A stretch of DNA of 64,000 bases from an uncultured Mycobacteriaceae bacterium (GTDB taxonomy: Bacteria > Actinomycetota > Actinomycetes > Mycobacteriales > Mycobacteriaceae). How positions within the stretch are numbered: position 1 is the stretch's first letter; each line of letters opens with the position of its first letter. Shown here piece after piece: positions 44,260 through 56,174 of this stretch. Both the position numbers and the translations under genes were made by a program. The stretch spans positions 124,001 through 188,000 of the forward strand of contig CADEGF010000003.1 of assembly GCA_902826815.1 (NCBI GenBank), written 5' to 3'. Below the pieces are notes generated by a model that saw only the letters and a program-made list of their open reading frames with translations, ran no database searches and had not been told where the DNA came from.

Positions 44260-45735
44260 TTGTCTGAATCCGCTCAGTCGTCTCAGTCGTCCGAAACCAC
44301 CGGCACCGCCCAGATCGGCGTGACCGGCCTCGCCGTGATGGGATCGAACCTCGCCCGCAACTTCGCGCATCACGGGTACACCGTTGCGCTGCACAACCGG
44401 TCGATCGCCAAGACCGACGCGCTGCTGAAGGAGCACGGCGACGAGGGCAAGTTCGTTCGGTCGGAGACCATCGAGGAATTTCTCGATGCTCTGGAGAAGC
44501 CCAGGCGCGTGATCATCATGGTCAAGGCGGGCGACCCCACCGATGCCGTCATCAACGAACTCGCCGATGCGATGGAAGATGGCGACATCATCATCGACGG
44601 CGGAAACGCGTTGTTCACCGACACCATCCGCCGCGAGAAGGCGATTCGCGAGCGCGGCCTGCACTTCGTCGGCGCGGGCATCTCCGGCGGTGAGGAGGGC
44701 GCACTGAAAGGCCCGTCGATCATGCCTGGCGGACCCGCCGAGTCTTACAAGTCGCTCGGCCCGTTGCTTGAGGAGATCTCCGCCCACGTCGACGGTGTGC
44801 CGTGCTGCACCCACATCGGTCCCGACGGCGCAGGCCACTTCGTGAAGATGGTGCACAACGGCATCGAGTACTCGGATATGCAGCTCATCGGCGAGGCCTA
44901 CCAACTGCTGCGCGACGGCCTCGGCAAGACCGCGCCCGAGATCGCGGACGTGTTCGCCGAGTGGAACTCCGGTGACCTCGACAGCTTCCTCATCGAGATC
45001 ACCGCGCAGGTGCTGCGGCAGACCGACGCCAAGACCGGCAAGCCACTGGTCGACGTCATTCTCGACGAGGCCGAGCAGAAGGGCACCGGCCGCTGGACCG
45101 TGAAGTCCGCGCTCGACCTCGGGGTGCCCGTCACCGGGATCGCCGAGGCGGTCTTCGCCCGCGCACTGTCGGGATCGGTGGCCCAGCGCAAGGCCACCAC
45201 CGGCCTGGCATCCGGTGACCTCGGTGAGAAGCCCACCGACGCAACACAATTCATCGACGATGTCAGCAAAGCGCTGTACGCCTCCAAAATCATCGCCTAC
45301 GCGCAAGGCTTCAACCAGATCCAGGCGGGCAGCGCCGAGTACGACTGGGGCATCACGCCGGGCGACATGGCGACCATCTGGCGAGGCGGCTGCATCATCA
45401 GGGCGAAGTTCCTCAACCGGATCAAGGAAGCGTTCGACGAGGATCCCGAGCTGCCGACGCTGATCGTCGCGCCGTACTTCCGCTCCGCCATCGAGGAGTC
45501 CATCGACAGCTGGCGCCGCGTCGTGGTCAAGGCCACCGAACTCGGCATTCCGATCCCTGGCTTCTGCTCGGCGCTGTCGTATTACGACGCCCTGCGCACA
45601 GAGCGGCTGCCCGCCGCGCTGACTCAGGGTCTCCGCGACTTCTTCGGCGCCCACACCTACGGCCGCATCGACGAGGACCCGAGCAAGAAGTTCCACACGC
45701 TGTGGAGCGGCGACCGCAATGAGGTGCCCGCCTAA
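44260..45735 (+). CDS. gnd1: 6-phosphogluconate dehydrogenase, decarboxylating
   Basis: 491 residues. Makes ribulose 5-phosphate, CO2 and NADPH in the oxidative pentose phosphate pathway. NADP site IGVTGLAVMGSNLARNFA, substrate loop GISGGEEGALKGPSIMPGG, catalytic KMVHNGIEYSDMQLI. The C-terminal helical domain completes the dimer. TTG at 44260 with GAAAGG 10 bases before it fits the 485-residue Rv1844c; GTG at 44224 would add 12 residues. The guaB1 gene follows. Confidence 0.93.
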   Translation: MSESAQSSQSSETTGTAQIGVTGLAVMGSNLARNFAHHGYTVALHNRSIAKTDALLKEHGDEGKFVRSETIEEFLDALEKPRRVIIMVKAGDPTDAVINELADAMEDGDIIIDGGNALFTDTIRREKAIRERGLHFVGAGISGGEEGALKGPSIMPGGPAESYKSLGPLLEEISAHVDGVPCCTHIGPDGAGHFVKMVHNGIEYSDMQLIGEAYQLLRDGLGKTAPEIADVFAEWNSGDLDSFLIEITAQVLRQTDAKTGKPLVDVILDEAEQKGTGRWTVKSALDLGVPVTGIAEAVFARALSGSVAQRKATTGLASGDLGEKPTDATQFIDDVSKALYASKIIAYAQGFNQIQAGSAEYDWGITPGDMATIWRGGCIIRAKFLNRIKEAFDEDPELPTLIVAPYFRSAIEESIDSWRRVVVKATELGIPIPGFCSALSYYDALRTERLPAALTQGLRDFFGAHTYGRIDEDPSKKFHTLWSGDRNEVPA

Positions 45736-47217
<1,482 letters not shown>

Positions 47218-47288
47218 CTCAACTCAGCCGATCCGGTCGTAGCGGCTAGCATAAGGCTTTCATCACGCCCTCAGAGAAAGGCAACTGC

Positions 47289-47414
47289 GTGCCGCAGGCA
47301 CCCGTTGAGGCGGCGAGCTTCCGGGCCGAGCGGCTGTCGGCTGAGTCCGACGCCGAACCCTCTTCTAGTCGGCCGGGCCATTTGTCCGGCGACATTGACG
47401 AGCAAACGCGATGA
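47289..47414 (+). CDS. Small ORF coupled to the first CNNM gene
   Basis: 41 codons. GTG start with a strong GAGAAAGG seven bases ahead and TGA at 47412-47414 overlapping the next ATG as ATGA. The peptide is acidic and hydrophilic with Ser-Ser-Ser, Glu and Asp residues and no signal. The CNNM gene itself has no good ribosome-binding site, so translation probably depends on this ORF. Role: leader or regulator of the transporter, inferred from arrangement only. Confidence 0.55.
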   Translation: MPQAPVEAASFRAERLSAESDAEPSSSRPGHLSGDIDEQTR

Positions 47415-48784
47415 GCGCGGCCTACACCCTGTTGGCCCTGCTGGCCTTCGTCATCCTCACGTTGGGGACTGCGGTGTTCGTGGCGGCGGAGTTCTCGCTG
47501 ACCGCACTTGAACGCAGCACGGTCGACGCCAACGCCCGCACCGGCGGCCGACGCGACCACCTGGTTCAGCGCGCCCACAAGACGCTGTCGTTCCAGCTCT
47601 CGGGTGCCCAGGTCGGCATTTCAGTGACCACGCTGATCACCGGATACCTCGCCGAGCCGTTGATCGCCCGGCTGCTGAAACCCGCGTTCGCAACGATGGC
47701 GCTGACCGAGAACATCGCGGGCGGCCTGGCACTCGGGCTCTCCCTGCTGATCGCCACCTCGGTATCGATGGTCTTCGGCGAACTCGTCGCGCAGTACCTC
47801 GCGGTGGCAAGGCCGCTGGAGACGGCGCGCATGGTTGCCGGACCGCAGGTGCTGTTCTCGATGCTCTTCACACCGGTGATCAAGCTGACGAACGGCACCG
47901 CGAACTGGATCCTGCGGCGGCTGGGCATCGAGCCTGCTGAGGAACTGCGGTCGGCGCGCTCGCCGCAGGAGCTCGGCTCGCTGGTCCGCAACTCAGCGCG
48001 CCGCGGCGCGCTCGACCCGACGACGGCAGCCCTGGTTGACCGCTCGCTGCAATTCGGATCGCGGACCGCGGAAGAGCTGATGACGCCGCGCTCCAAGATC
48101 GAGGCCCTACAGGCCGACCAGAACGTCGCCGACCTCGTCGTGATGGCCATGGAGACGGGCTACTCCCGCTTCCCGATCGTGGCGGGCGACCTCGACGAGA
48201 CCATCGGGCTTGTGCACGTCAAGCAGGTCTTCGAGGTCGCCCCCGACGATCGGCCCGGCACCAGGCTGGCTGGTCTGGCATCGCCGGTGCCGGTGGTGCC
48301 GTCGACTCTCGACGGCGACGACGTGATGGCGCAGGTGCGGTCCAGCGGGCTGCAGACGGTGTTGGTGGCAGACGAGTACGGCGGCACCGCAGGCATGGTG
48401 ACGATGGAAGACCTGATCGAGGAGATCGTCGGCGACGTCCGTGATGAGCACGACGACGTCACACCCGATGTGCTGCGGATGAGTCGCGACAGCTGGCGCG
48501 TGTCGGGGCTGTTGCGCATCGACGAGGTCGCCGAGAACGCCGGATTCCGTGCTCCCGAAGGCGAATACGAGACCATCGGCGGCCTGGTGATGCAGGAGCT
48601 CGGGCACATACCGGAGCCGGGCGAGGCGGTCGAGCTGTCGGCGTTCGACCCCGACGGCCCCATCGACGATCCGGTCCGCTGGCTGGCCGCGGTCGTGCGG
48701 ATGGACGGTAGGCGCATCGATCTGCTCGAGCTGACCAGGCTCGGCCGTCACGACGAGGCCGGCGACCGGGCCGGTGAGCCCTGA
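47411..48784 (+). CDS. CNNM/CorC-type membrane protein, first copy (Rv1842c-like)
   Basis: 457 residues. Four N-terminal helices (DUF21) with [15 protein letters not shown], then two CBS motifs ([15 protein letters not shown] and the [22 protein letters not shown] strand, then [27 protein letters not shown]) and a CorC_HlyC domain at the end. Relatives export or regulate magnesium or cobalt. ATG overlaps the small ORF stop. The second paralogue starts at its last base. Confidence 0.88.
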   Translation: MSAAYTLLALLAFVILTLGTAVFVAAEFSLTALERSTVDANARTGGRRDHLVQRAHKTLSFQLSGAQVGISVTTLITGYLAEPLIARLLKPAFATMALTENIAGGLALGLSLLIATSVSMVFGELVAQYLAVARPLETARMVAGPQVLFSMLFTPVIKLTNGTANWILRRLGIEPAEELRSARSPQELGSLVRNSARRGALDPTTAALVDRSLQFGSRTAEELMTPRSKIEALQADQNVADLVVMAMETGYSRFPIVAGDLDETIGLVHVKQVFEVAPDDRPGTRLAGLASPVPVVPSTLDGDDVMAQVRSSGLQTVLVADEYGGTAGMVTMEDLIEEIVGDVRDEHDDVTPDVLRMSRDSWRVSGLLRIDEVAENAGFRAPEGEYETIGGLVMQELGHIPEPGEAVELSAFDPDGPIDDPVRWLAAVVRMDGRRIDLLELTRLGRHDEAGDRAGEP

Positions 48785-49839
48785 TGGGCGGCGACATCTT
48801 CGCGGTGCTGCTGACAGTGCTGCTGCTCGCGGCGAACGCGTTCTTCGTCGGAGCCGAGTTCGCGCTGATCTCGGCGCGTCGCGACCGTCTCGAGGCACTC
48901 GCCGAACAGGGCAAGCGCCGTGCGGTCACGGTGATCCGTGCTGGTCAGAACCTGTCGGTGATGCTGGCGGGCGCGCAGCTCGGCATCACGGTCTGCTCGA
49001 TCCTGCTCGGCCGGGTGGCTGAGCCTGCAGCGGCCCACCTGCTCGAGAAGCCGTTCGACCTCATCGGCGTGCCGGATGCGCTTCTGCACACGGTGTCGTT
49101 CGTCATCGCGATCACGGTCGTCGTGGTGTTGCACGTGCTGCTCGGCGAGATGGTGCCGAAGAACATCGCCATCGCCGGTCCGGAGTCGGTGGCCATGCTG
49201 CTCGTTCCGCCGTATCTGGCCTGGGTTCGCTTGGCGAGACCCGTCATCGCCGTCTACGACTGGTGCGCGCACATGGTGCTACGCACAGTCGGCATCAAAG
49301 CCAAACCCGAACTGGAGAACACGGTTTCGTCGGTCGAGCTTTCCGAGATGATCGCTGAGTCATTGTCCGAGGGGCTGCTCGACCCCGAGGAGCACAACCG
49401 GCTGTCGCGCGCACTGCAGATCCGCACCCGAGTCGTCGCCGATGTCGCCATCCCGCTGCGCGAGGTGCACGCGGTGGCTGCGGCGGCCGACGGTGCAGGC
49501 CCAACCTTGCACGCGATCCAGCAGGCGCTCGAGGAGAGCGGCTACTCCCGTTTCCCGGTAACGGGCGGTGGCGGGCAGTACATCGGCTATATCCACATCA
49601 AGGACGTGCTGAGATTGGTCGACGACACCGACGCGGTGATCGATCTGTCAATGGTGCGGCCGCTTCCGCAGGTACCCGCCTCGCTGCCACTACCCGACGC
49701 GTTGTCGCGGCTGCGTCGCAGCAACAGCCACCTCGCTCTGGTCACCGGCGACGGGGGCGCCGTCACCGCCATGGTGGCACTGGAGGATCTGGTCGAGGAT
49801 CTCGTCGGCACGATGCGGCATCGGACCCACGATGACTGA
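48784..49839 (+). CDS. CNNM/CorC-type membrane protein, second copy (Rv1841c-like)
   Basis: 351 residues. DUF21 domain (FFVGAEFALISARRDRLEALAEQG, then AGAQLGITVCSILLGRV) and a CBS pair (ESGYSRFPVTGGGGQYIGYIHIKDVLRLVD). It lacks the C-terminal CorC_HlyC domain of the first copy, so the two proteins may pair. TGATG overlap with the first copy means coupled translation. The next gene overlaps its end by 8 bases. Confidence 0.86.
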   Translation: MGGDIFAVLLTVLLLAANAFFVGAEFALISARRDRLEALAEQGKRRAVTVIRAGQNLSVMLAGAQLGITVCSILLGRVAEPAAAHLLEKPFDLIGVPDALLHTVSFVIAITVVVVLHVLLGEMVPKNIAIAGPESVAMLLVPPYLAWVRLARPVIAVYDWCAHMVLRTVGIKAKPELENTVSSVELSEMIAESLSEGLLDPEEHNRLSRALQIRTRVVADVAIPLREVHAVAAAADGAGPTLHAIQQALEESGYSRFPVTGGGGQYIGYIHIKDVLRLVDDTDAVIDLSMVRPLPQVPASLPLPDALSRLRRSNSHLALVTGDGGAVTAMVALEDLVEDLVGTMRHRTHDD

Positions 49840-50713
49840 GACGCTGCTCGCTGAGGCCGACTGGACGGCAAGGGCGCGGGAGTATCGGCGCCGGGTCGAC
49901 GAATTCGTCGAACCGCATCTGCGCCGCATGCGCGTGGGCGCGGCACATCCGGTGTGGGACTTCCTGTTTCGCTATTACAGCCTGCGGCCATGCCAGCTAC
50001 GCGTGTGGCACCCCGGTTTCGGGGTGGTGCTGCGTGGGGCTGCGCGGGACTATCTGGATCGCACCGGATACGGTCCCCATCGCGCAGGTGTGACGGTGAG
50101 CTTCTCCTACCTCCGATCCCGCGTCGACACCGTCGAGTTCATCGCAGACTTGTTGCGCGCGACCGCGAGTCGCTCCCCCCGCCTGAACTGCTTCGGCATG
50201 CACGAGTGGGCGATGGTGTACCGGGCGCCGACGGTGCGCCACGAACAGGTTCCGTTACGCCTCGGCTCAGCTGATACCGACGCGGTGGTGGACTCGATGC
50301 CGTTGCGCTGCACGCACTTCGACGCGTTCCGGTTCTTCACCGAGCCCGCCGCGGCGATGAACGCGGGCACGCCGTCGCGTCGGGACCAATCAGGATGGGA
50401 GCAACCGGGCTGCGTGCACGCCAACATGGATCTGTACAAATGGTGCTACAAACTCGGCCCGCTGGTGGAGTCCGAACTGTTGTTCGACTGTCTCGAGCTC
50501 GCCGCCGACGCCCGCGAGCTCGACATGCGGGCGAGCCCCTATGATCTCCGCGACTACGGATTCGAGCCGATCGCGATCGAGACCCCGGCGGGTCGTGCCG
50601 CGTATATCCGCGCACAGCAGGACATCGCCACGCGAGCGGCGCCGCTTCGGGGCGCCATCGCCGATCGCTGCGACGAAATGCTGGTGGCTGCGATCGCCGC
50701 CGCTGGCAATTAA
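49832..50713 (+). CDS. Conserved actinobacterial protein of unknown function
   Basis: 293 residues, no membrane segment. WDFLFRYYSLRPCQLRVWHPGFG near residue 42 and NCFGMHEWAMVYRAP near 119 stand out, then CVHANMDLYKWCYKLGPLVESELLFDCLELA. Some databases label such proteins 3-methyladenine DNA glycosylase; I see no helix-hairpin-helix or glycosylase fold to support that. It overlaps the CNNM gene by 8 bases, suggesting one transcript. Function unknown. Confidence 0.65.
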   Translation: MTETLLAEADWTARAREYRRRVDEFVEPHLRRMRVGAAHPVWDFLFRYYSLRPCQLRVWHPGFGVVLRGAARDYLDRTGYGPHRAGVTVSFSYLRSRVDTVEFIADLLRATASRSPRLNCFGMHEWAMVYRAPTVRHEQVPLRLGSADTDAVVDSMPLRCTHFDAFRFFTEPAAAMNAGTPSRRDQSGWEQPGCVHANMDLYKWCYKLGPLVESELLFDCLELAADARELDMRASPYDLRDYGFEPIAIETPAGRAAYIRAQQDIATRAAPLRGAIADRCDEMLVAAIAAAGN

Positions 50714-50786
50714 GCCCTGCTACCCGCGGGTAAACTAGATCGACGGCAGTGCGCCACGCGGCGCCGTGTGGCCGAGGGAGGAACAA

Positions 50787-53027
50787 ATGACCGATCGCGT
50801 GACGGTGGGAAACCTGCGCGTCGCCCAGACGTTGTACGACTTCGTCAACAACGAGGCGCTGCCTGGTACCGACATCGATCCCGACACCTTCTGGTCGGGA
50901 GTCGACAAGGTCGTCGCCGATCTGACGCCCAAGAACCAGGATCTGCTGGCCCGTCGGGACGATCTGGCCGCCCAGATCGACAAATGGCACCGCCATCGGG
51001 TCATCGAGCCGCTCGACCCCGAGGCCTACAAACAGTTCCTCACCGAGATCGGCTACCTGACGCCCGACCCCGGCGACTTCACCATCACCACTTCCGGCGT
51101 CGACGACGAGATCACCAAGACCGCAGGTCCGCAGCTGGTGGTGCCCGTGCTCAATGCGCGGTTCGCCCTCAACGCCGCGAACGCGCGCTGGGGGTCCCTG
51201 TACGACGCGCTGTACGGCACGGACGTCATCCCGGAGACCGACGGCGCCGACAAGACCTCCGGCTACAACAAGGTGCGCGGCGACAAGGTCATCGCCTATG
51301 CGCGCGGATTCCTGGACAAGGCCGTGCCGCTGGAGTCGGGTTCGTGGGCCGACATCACCGGTCTGAGCGTCGAGGATGGCCGCCTGCAGGCGGCGACCGC
51401 CGACGGATCCGTCGGCCTTGCCGATCCGGACAAGTTCATCGGCTACACCGGTGAGCTCGGCTCGCCGTCGTGGTCGGTGCTACTGGTCAACAACGGCCTG
51501 CACATCGAGGTCCTCGTCGATCCCGAATCCCCCGTCGGCTCGACCGACAAGGCCGGCATCAAAGACGTGGTGCTGGAGTCGGCGATCACCACGATCTTCG
51601 ACTTCGAGGACTCGGTGGCCGCGGTCGACGCCGAGGACAAGGTGCTCGGCTACCGCAACTGGCTGGGGCTCAACAAGGGCGACCTTTCCGAAGACGTCAC
51701 CAAGGGCGACAAGACCTTCACCCGGGTTCTCAACGAGGACCGCACGTATAAGACCGCTCGGTCAAATGTCGCCGACGGATCGGCTCCGGAAGGCGGCGAG
51801 GACTTTACGCTGCCTGGCCGCAGCCTGCTGTTCGTCCGCAATGTCGGACATCTGATGACCAACGACGCCATCGTCTTCGACAAGGACGGCACCGACGGCA
51901 ACGAGGTGCCAGAAGGCATCCAGGACGCGCTTTTCACGAGCCTGATCGCCATCCACGGGCTCAAGGCAGGCGATGGCAACGGGCCGCTGATCGCCAGCCG
52001 CAGCGGGTCGATCTACATCGTCAAGCCGAAGATGCACGGCCCCGACGAGGTGGCTTTCACGGCCGAGTTGTTCGCCCGCGTCGAGGATGTGCTCGGCCTG
52101 CCGCCCGCGACGATCAAGGTCGGCATCATGGACGAGGAGCGCCGCACCACCCTGAACCTGAAGGCGTGCATCAAGGCCGCCGCCGATCGGGTGGTGTTCA
52201 TCAACACCGGCTTCCTCGACCGCACCGGCGACGAGATCCACACCTCGATGGAAGCGGGCCCGATGATCCGCAAGGGTGCGATGAAGGGCACCACGTGGAT
52301 CAAGGCCTACGAGGACGCCAACGTCGACGCGGGCCTTGCCACCGGTTTCTCGGGCAAGGCGCAGATCGGCAAGGGCATGTGGGCGATGACCGAACTGATG
52401 GCCGATATGGTCGAGCAGAAGATCGGCCAGCCGAAGGCGGGTGCCACCACCGCGTGGGTGCCGTCGCCGACCGCTGCCACCCTGCACGCCATGCACTACC
52501 ACGAGGTGGACGTCTTCGAGGTGCAGAAGGAACTGCAGGGCGAGTCCCGCACCACGGTCGACGAGCTGCTCAGCATTCCATTGGCCAAGGAGCTGGCCTG
52601 GGCGCCGGAGGAGATCCGCGAAGAGGTCGACAACAACTGCCAGTCGATCCTCGGTTACGTGGTGCGCTGGATCGATGCGGGCGTCGGCTGCTCCAAGGTG
52701 CCCGACATCCACGATGTCGCGCTGATGGAGGATCGCGCCACGCTGCGTATCGCCAGCCAGCTGCTGGCCAACTGGCTCCGGCACGGCGTCATCACCGAGG
52801 ACGACGTCAAGGCCAGCCTGCGTCGAATGGCCGCTGTGGTGGACAAGCAGAACGAAGCCGATCCGGAGTTCCGGCCGATGGCGCCGGACCCCGAAGCGAG
52901 CATCGCCTTCCAGGCCGCCCAGGAGTTGATCTTGTCCGGCGCGCAGCAGCCCAACGGGTACACCGAGCCGATCCTGCACAGGCGCAGGAGGGAGTTCAAA
53001 GCCGCGAATCCCAGCAACGTCGGCTGA
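50787..53027 (+). CDS. glcB: Malate synthase G
   Basis: 746 residues. Condenses glyoxylate and acetyl-CoA to malate in the glyoxylate shunt. [46 protein letters not shown] (with the catalytic Glu and Arg region), [17 protein letters not shown] and [18 protein letters not shown] are classic. The M. tuberculosis enzyme has 741 residues. ATG at 50787 has GGGAGG 5 bases upstream. It uses the glyoxylate that isocitrate lyase or glycine breakdown yields; gcvP is nearby. Confidence 0.95.
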   Translation: MTDRVTVGNLRVAQTLYDFVNNEALPGTDIDPDTFWSGVDKVVADLTPKNQDLLARRDDLAAQIDKWHRHRVIEPLDPEAYKQFLTEIGYLTPDPGDFTITTSGVDDEITKTAGPQLVVPVLNARFALNAANARWGSLYDALYGTDVIPETDGADKTSGYNKVRGDKVIAYARGFLDKAVPLESGSWADITGLSVEDGRLQAATADGSVGLADPDKFIGYTGELGSPSWSVLLVNNGLHIEVLVDPESPVGSTDKAGIKDVVLESAITTIFDFEDSVAAVDAEDKVLGYRNWLGLNKGDLSEDVTKGDKTFTRVLNEDRTYKTARSNVADGSAPEGGEDFTLPGRSLLFVRNVGHLMTNDAIVFDKDGTDGNEVPEGIQDALFTSLIAIHGLKAGDGNGPLIASRSGSIYIVKPKMHGPDEVAFTAELFARVEDVLGLPPATIKVGIMDEERRTTLNLKACIKAAADRVVFINTGFLDRTGDEIHTSMEAGPMIRKGAMKGTTWIKAYEDANVDAGLATGFSGKAQIGKGMWAMTELMADMVEQKIGQPKAGATTAWVPSPTAATLHAMHYHEVDVFEVQKELQGESRTTVDELLSIPLAKELAWAPEEIREEVDNNCQSILGYVVRWIDAGVGCSKVPDIHDVALMEDRATLRIASQLLANWLRHGVITEDDVKASLRRMAAVVDKQNEADPEFRPMAPDPEASIAFQAAQELILSGAQQPNGYTEPILHRRRREFKAANPSNVG

Positions 53028-53114
53028 TCGGCATGTTTCGCGATTTGGATAGACTTCGGCGTGGCGGTGATCTGCCAGCAATGAACGGCGGACTGAAAGG
53101 ACGCGGGCGCAGGA

Positions 53115-55295
53115 GTGGGTAGGCACAGCATTCCCGACCCAGAGGGGTCCCAAGGCGGTCCCCCCGAAGGCGCCGGCGATGCGACCGAGCAGTTCGATCA
53201 GCCGCTGGTCCCCTCGGACGACTACGCCGGCTACCCCGCTGGCCCTCCGGCACAGGACTACCCGCGGTCGCGCTACTCCGAGCCGGAGTATCGGGACTCG
53301 GAGTTCGAGACCGAATACGAGCAGGACTACGACGACGAGTACGAGTCCGATTACCCGGAGTCGGACGACTACCAGGACTCCGAATACTCCGACCTGCCCG
53401 AATACCTGCAGCCCGGCTATCGCGAAGCCGAATCCGAGGGGCCCGAATATCGTCGGCCCGCCGCAGAAAGGCCCGCATTCGCCGCGGGCACGCCAGAGCC
53501 GAAGGTTCCTCCCCGCGCGCAGCATTCCGGGGAATGGGAAGGCGGCGAGTGGACGGGCAGTCACCGCGCGATCCAGTCCGGCCGCAGGGGGGTCAGCTGG
53601 GGTGTGATCGGCGCGCTCGTCGCGGTCGTCGTGGTGGTCGCGGCCTTCATCCTCTGGCGCTTCTTCGGCGATGCGTTGTCGAACCGCTCGAGCATCGCAT
53701 CCGCGCGGTGCGTCGACGGTCAGAAATCTGTTGCCGTCATCGCGGATCCGGCGATCTCCGATGAGATCGGCACGCTGGCCAAGAAATTCAACGAAACGGC
53801 GAACCCGGTCGGCGACAGCTGCGTCGCGCTTGACGTCAAACCGGCCGAATCCGACCAGGTGATCAACGGCTTCGTCGGTACCTGGCCCGCGGAACTCGGT
53901 GAACGTCCGGCACTGTGGATTCCCGGTAGCTCGATCTCCCAGGCCCGGCTCGAGGCCGTTGCCGGTGAGGAGACTGTCGACGACAGTCGCTCGCTGGTCA
54001 CCTCGCCGGTTGTGCTGGCCGTCCGTCCACAGCTCAATGCCGCTCTTGGACAGCAGAACTGGCGTACGCTGCCTGGCCTGCAGAGCAACCCCAATTCGCT
54101 CACCGCGATGAACCTGCCCGGCTGGGGATCGCTGCGGTTGGCCCTTCCGACGACCGGCGACAGTGACGCGTCGTACCTCGCCGCCGAGGCGGTCGCGGCG
54201 GCTTCGGCACCCGCGGGAGCGCCTGCAAGCGCGGGCACGGGCGCGGTGAACACGCTGATATCTGGCCAGCCCAAGCTCGCCGACAACAAGTCGGCCACTG
54301 CAATGGATGCGCTCCTGCGCGCAGGAGACCCCGCCGCCGCGCCCGTGCACGCAGTAGTCATCACGGAGCAGCAGCTCTTCCAACGCGGTGCGTCCGTGCC
54401 CGACGCCAAGAGCGTTCTGGCCTCGTGGATTCCGCCGGGGCCGACCGCAACCGCCGACTATCCGACGGTCCTGCTGAAGGGCACGTGGCTGACCCAGGAG
54501 CAGGTCACCGCAGCCAGCGAGTTCTCCCGATTCCTGCGCAAACCCGAACAGTTGGGCGAATTCGCCAAGCTCGGCTTCCGCACCGACGGCGGGGAGACGC
54601 CGAAGAGCGACGTCACCGACTTCGCGCCGGTTTCGGCTCCCCTTTCGGTGGGCGACTCGGCAATGCGGGCCACCCTGGCCAACGCCCTCACCGCGCCCGC
54701 AGGCGCTGCCGCGGGCAACTCGGCGGTGACGATCATGCTCGACCAGTCGATGAACACCCAGGAGGGCGGCAAGACGCGACTCGCCAATGTCGCTGCGGCA
54801 CTGGACGCGCAGGTGCAGTCGATGTCCCCGACATCGGCGGTGGGGTTGTGGACGTTCGACGGTGTCGAGGGTCGATCCGACGTCACAACGGGCCCGCTGT
54901 CGGATCCTGTCGACGGGAGGCCTCGCTCGGCCGCACTCGCGGCGACGCTGGATGATCAAACGGCATCCGGCGGCGGTGCGGTCTCGTTCACCACGTTGCG
55001 GCTGATCTACGACGACGCGGTCTCGAAGTTCCGTCAGGGACAGACGAATTCGGTTCTGGTGATCACGGCGGGACCACACACCGACCAGAGTCTGGACGGC
55101 AGCGGTCTACAGGATTACGTGCGCCGCACCTTCGACTCCGAGAAGCCGGTCGCCATCAACGTCATCGACTTCGGTGGCGACCCCGACCGCGCGACCTGGG
55201 AGGCGATCGCGGAGACGACCGGTGGCGGCTACCAGAGCGTGTCGTCATCGACGTCGTCGGACCTTGCAGCGGCGATCACCAAGTTCCTCGGCTAA
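53115..55295 (+). CDS. Membrane-anchored VWA-domain protein (Rv1836c-like)
   Basis: 726 residues. The cytoplasmic N-terminal 158 residues are disordered and very rich in Glu, Asp and Tyr (about 45-100). One helix (160-183) crosses the membrane. Outside lies a solute-binding-like domain (200-520) and a von Willebrand A-like domain; its metal site starts at Asp543 (LDQSMNT, so the third ligand is Asn rather than Ser). GTG start after AGGA. Converges with lipZ, overlapping four bases. Role unknown, probably cell-wall linked. Confidence 0.82.
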   Translation: MGRHSIPDPEGSQGGPPEGAGDATEQFDQPLVPSDDYAGYPAGPPAQDYPRSRYSEPEYRDSEFETEYEQDYDDEYESDYPESDDYQDSEYSDLPEYLQPGYREAESEGPEYRRPAAERPAFAAGTPEPKVPPRAQHSGEWEGGEWTGSHRAIQSGRRGVSWGVIGALVAVVVVVAAFILWRFFGDALSNRSSIASARCVDGQKSVAVIADPAISDEIGTLAKKFNETANPVGDSCVALDVKPAESDQVINGFVGTWPAELGERPALWIPGSSISQARLEAVAGEETVDDSRSLVTSPVVLAVRPQLNAALGQQNWRTLPGLQSNPNSLTAMNLPGWGSLRLALPTTGDSDASYLAAEAVAAASAPAGAPASAGTGAVNTLISGQPKLADNKSATAMDALLRAGDPAAAPVHAVVITEQQLFQRGASVPDAKSVLASWIPPGPTATADYPTVLLKGTWLTQEQVTAASEFSRFLRKPEQLGEFAKLGFRTDGGETPKSDVTDFAPVSAPLSVGDSAMRATLANALTAPAGAAAGNSAVTIMLDQSMNTQEGGKTRLANVAAALDAQVQSMSPTSAVGLWTFDGVEGRSDVTTGPLSDPVDGRPRSAALAATLDDQTASGGGAVSFTTLRLIYDDAVSKFRQGQTNSVLVITAGPHTDQSLDGSGLQDYVRRTFDSEKPVAINVIDFGGDPDRATWEAIAETTGGGYQSVSSSTSSDLAAAITKFLG

Positions 55296-56164
55296 CGCGA
55301 CGAGTCGAGCAGCCGAAGCGCTCCCGCCGTGAACTCTTGCGGCACCTCCACCTGCGGGTAGTGACCTACGCCAGGAAGTTGGATCACCGCTGCGTGCGGT
55401 CGGAGCTGGCGTAGCCCGTCAAGTACCTCGGTGGTGGCGACGGGGTCGTCGAGCCCCCACAGGAAGCTCAGCGGCTTCTGCCAATCGCGCACCGCGCCAT
55501 GCCATCTCGATGCGTTCTGCAGCCTCTCGTCGAGATAGGAGATCAGCAGGTGCGAGATCTCGGCACCGTTGTTGTATGCCATCAGCGCCCACTGCGCATC
55601 GGCCTCTTCCGGTGTCAGCGGGTGATCGACGGAGAACAGTCGGGCGAAGCCGCGGGCGAACATGCGGCGGTTGGCGAACCGTGCGACGACGGGACCGAGC
55701 GGGCCGCGCAGGATCTTCTGAATCGGCCGCAGGCTGGCGCGTTCGAGGATCACGCTGCCGTTGGTGATGACGGCACGATGCAGATCGAAAGGCAGCTGCC
55801 CGGCCAGATCTCGGGCGAGCAACTCGGTGGCCACCGAGGTCCCCATATCGTGTGCGATCAGCTCGACCGGGCCTTCGGTGGTTTCGGCGACCACCCGCTG
55901 CACCAGATCAGCCTGTTCGAACAGGCTGTATCGGTGCGGTCTCGGCTTGTCCGACAGCCCGAACCCGAGGAAATCCATCGTCAGCCACGCGCGGTCGGCC
56001 AGGTGTGACACCACCCCGCGATAGTCGAACGAGCTGGACGGATAGCCGTGCAGCAGAAGTAGTGTCGGCCCGTCGCCGTTGCCGGACCGCACGAAGATCG
56101 AGCCGGCGTGCGTCGATACGAATCGACCGCCGTCGCGCCACGCGGCCACGCTCGGTGGCATCAT
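55292..56164 (-). CDS. lipZ: Alpha/beta hydrolase, Asp-nucleophile type
   Basis: 290 residues. HGYPSSSFDYRGV is the oxyanion-hole HGxP. The nucleophile is Asp, not Ser: LIAHDMGTSVA. This makes it closer to epoxide hydrolases or haloalkane dehalogenases than to lipases. The catalytic His is in LPGVGHYPQ. Position and direction match Rv1834, annotated lipZ. ATG at 56164; a second ATG follows. Ten bases from the stop of the upstream secreted protein gene, so in an operon with gcvP. Confidence 0.82.
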   Translation of the reverse strand: MMPPSVAAWRDGGRFVSTHAGSIFVRSGNGDGPTLLLLHGYPSSSFDYRGVVSHLADRAWLTMDFLGFGLSDKPRPHRYSLFEQADLVQRVVAETTEGPVELIAHDMGTSVATELLARDLAGQLPFDLHRAVITNGSVILERASLRPIQKILRGPLGPVVARFANRRMFARGFARLFSVDHPLTPEEADAQWALMAYNNGAEISHLLISYLDERLQNASRWHGAVRDWQKPLSFLWGLDDPVATTEVLDGLRQLRPHAAVIQLPGVGHYPQVEVPQEFTAGALRLLDSSR

Positions 56165-56174
56165 CGGAGCGACG

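Noticed and set aside
51762-55079. Very long open frame on the minus strand
   Set aside because: It is the mirror of glcB and the VWA gene in GC-rich DNA; its translation is rich in Arg, His, Gly and Val with no domain.
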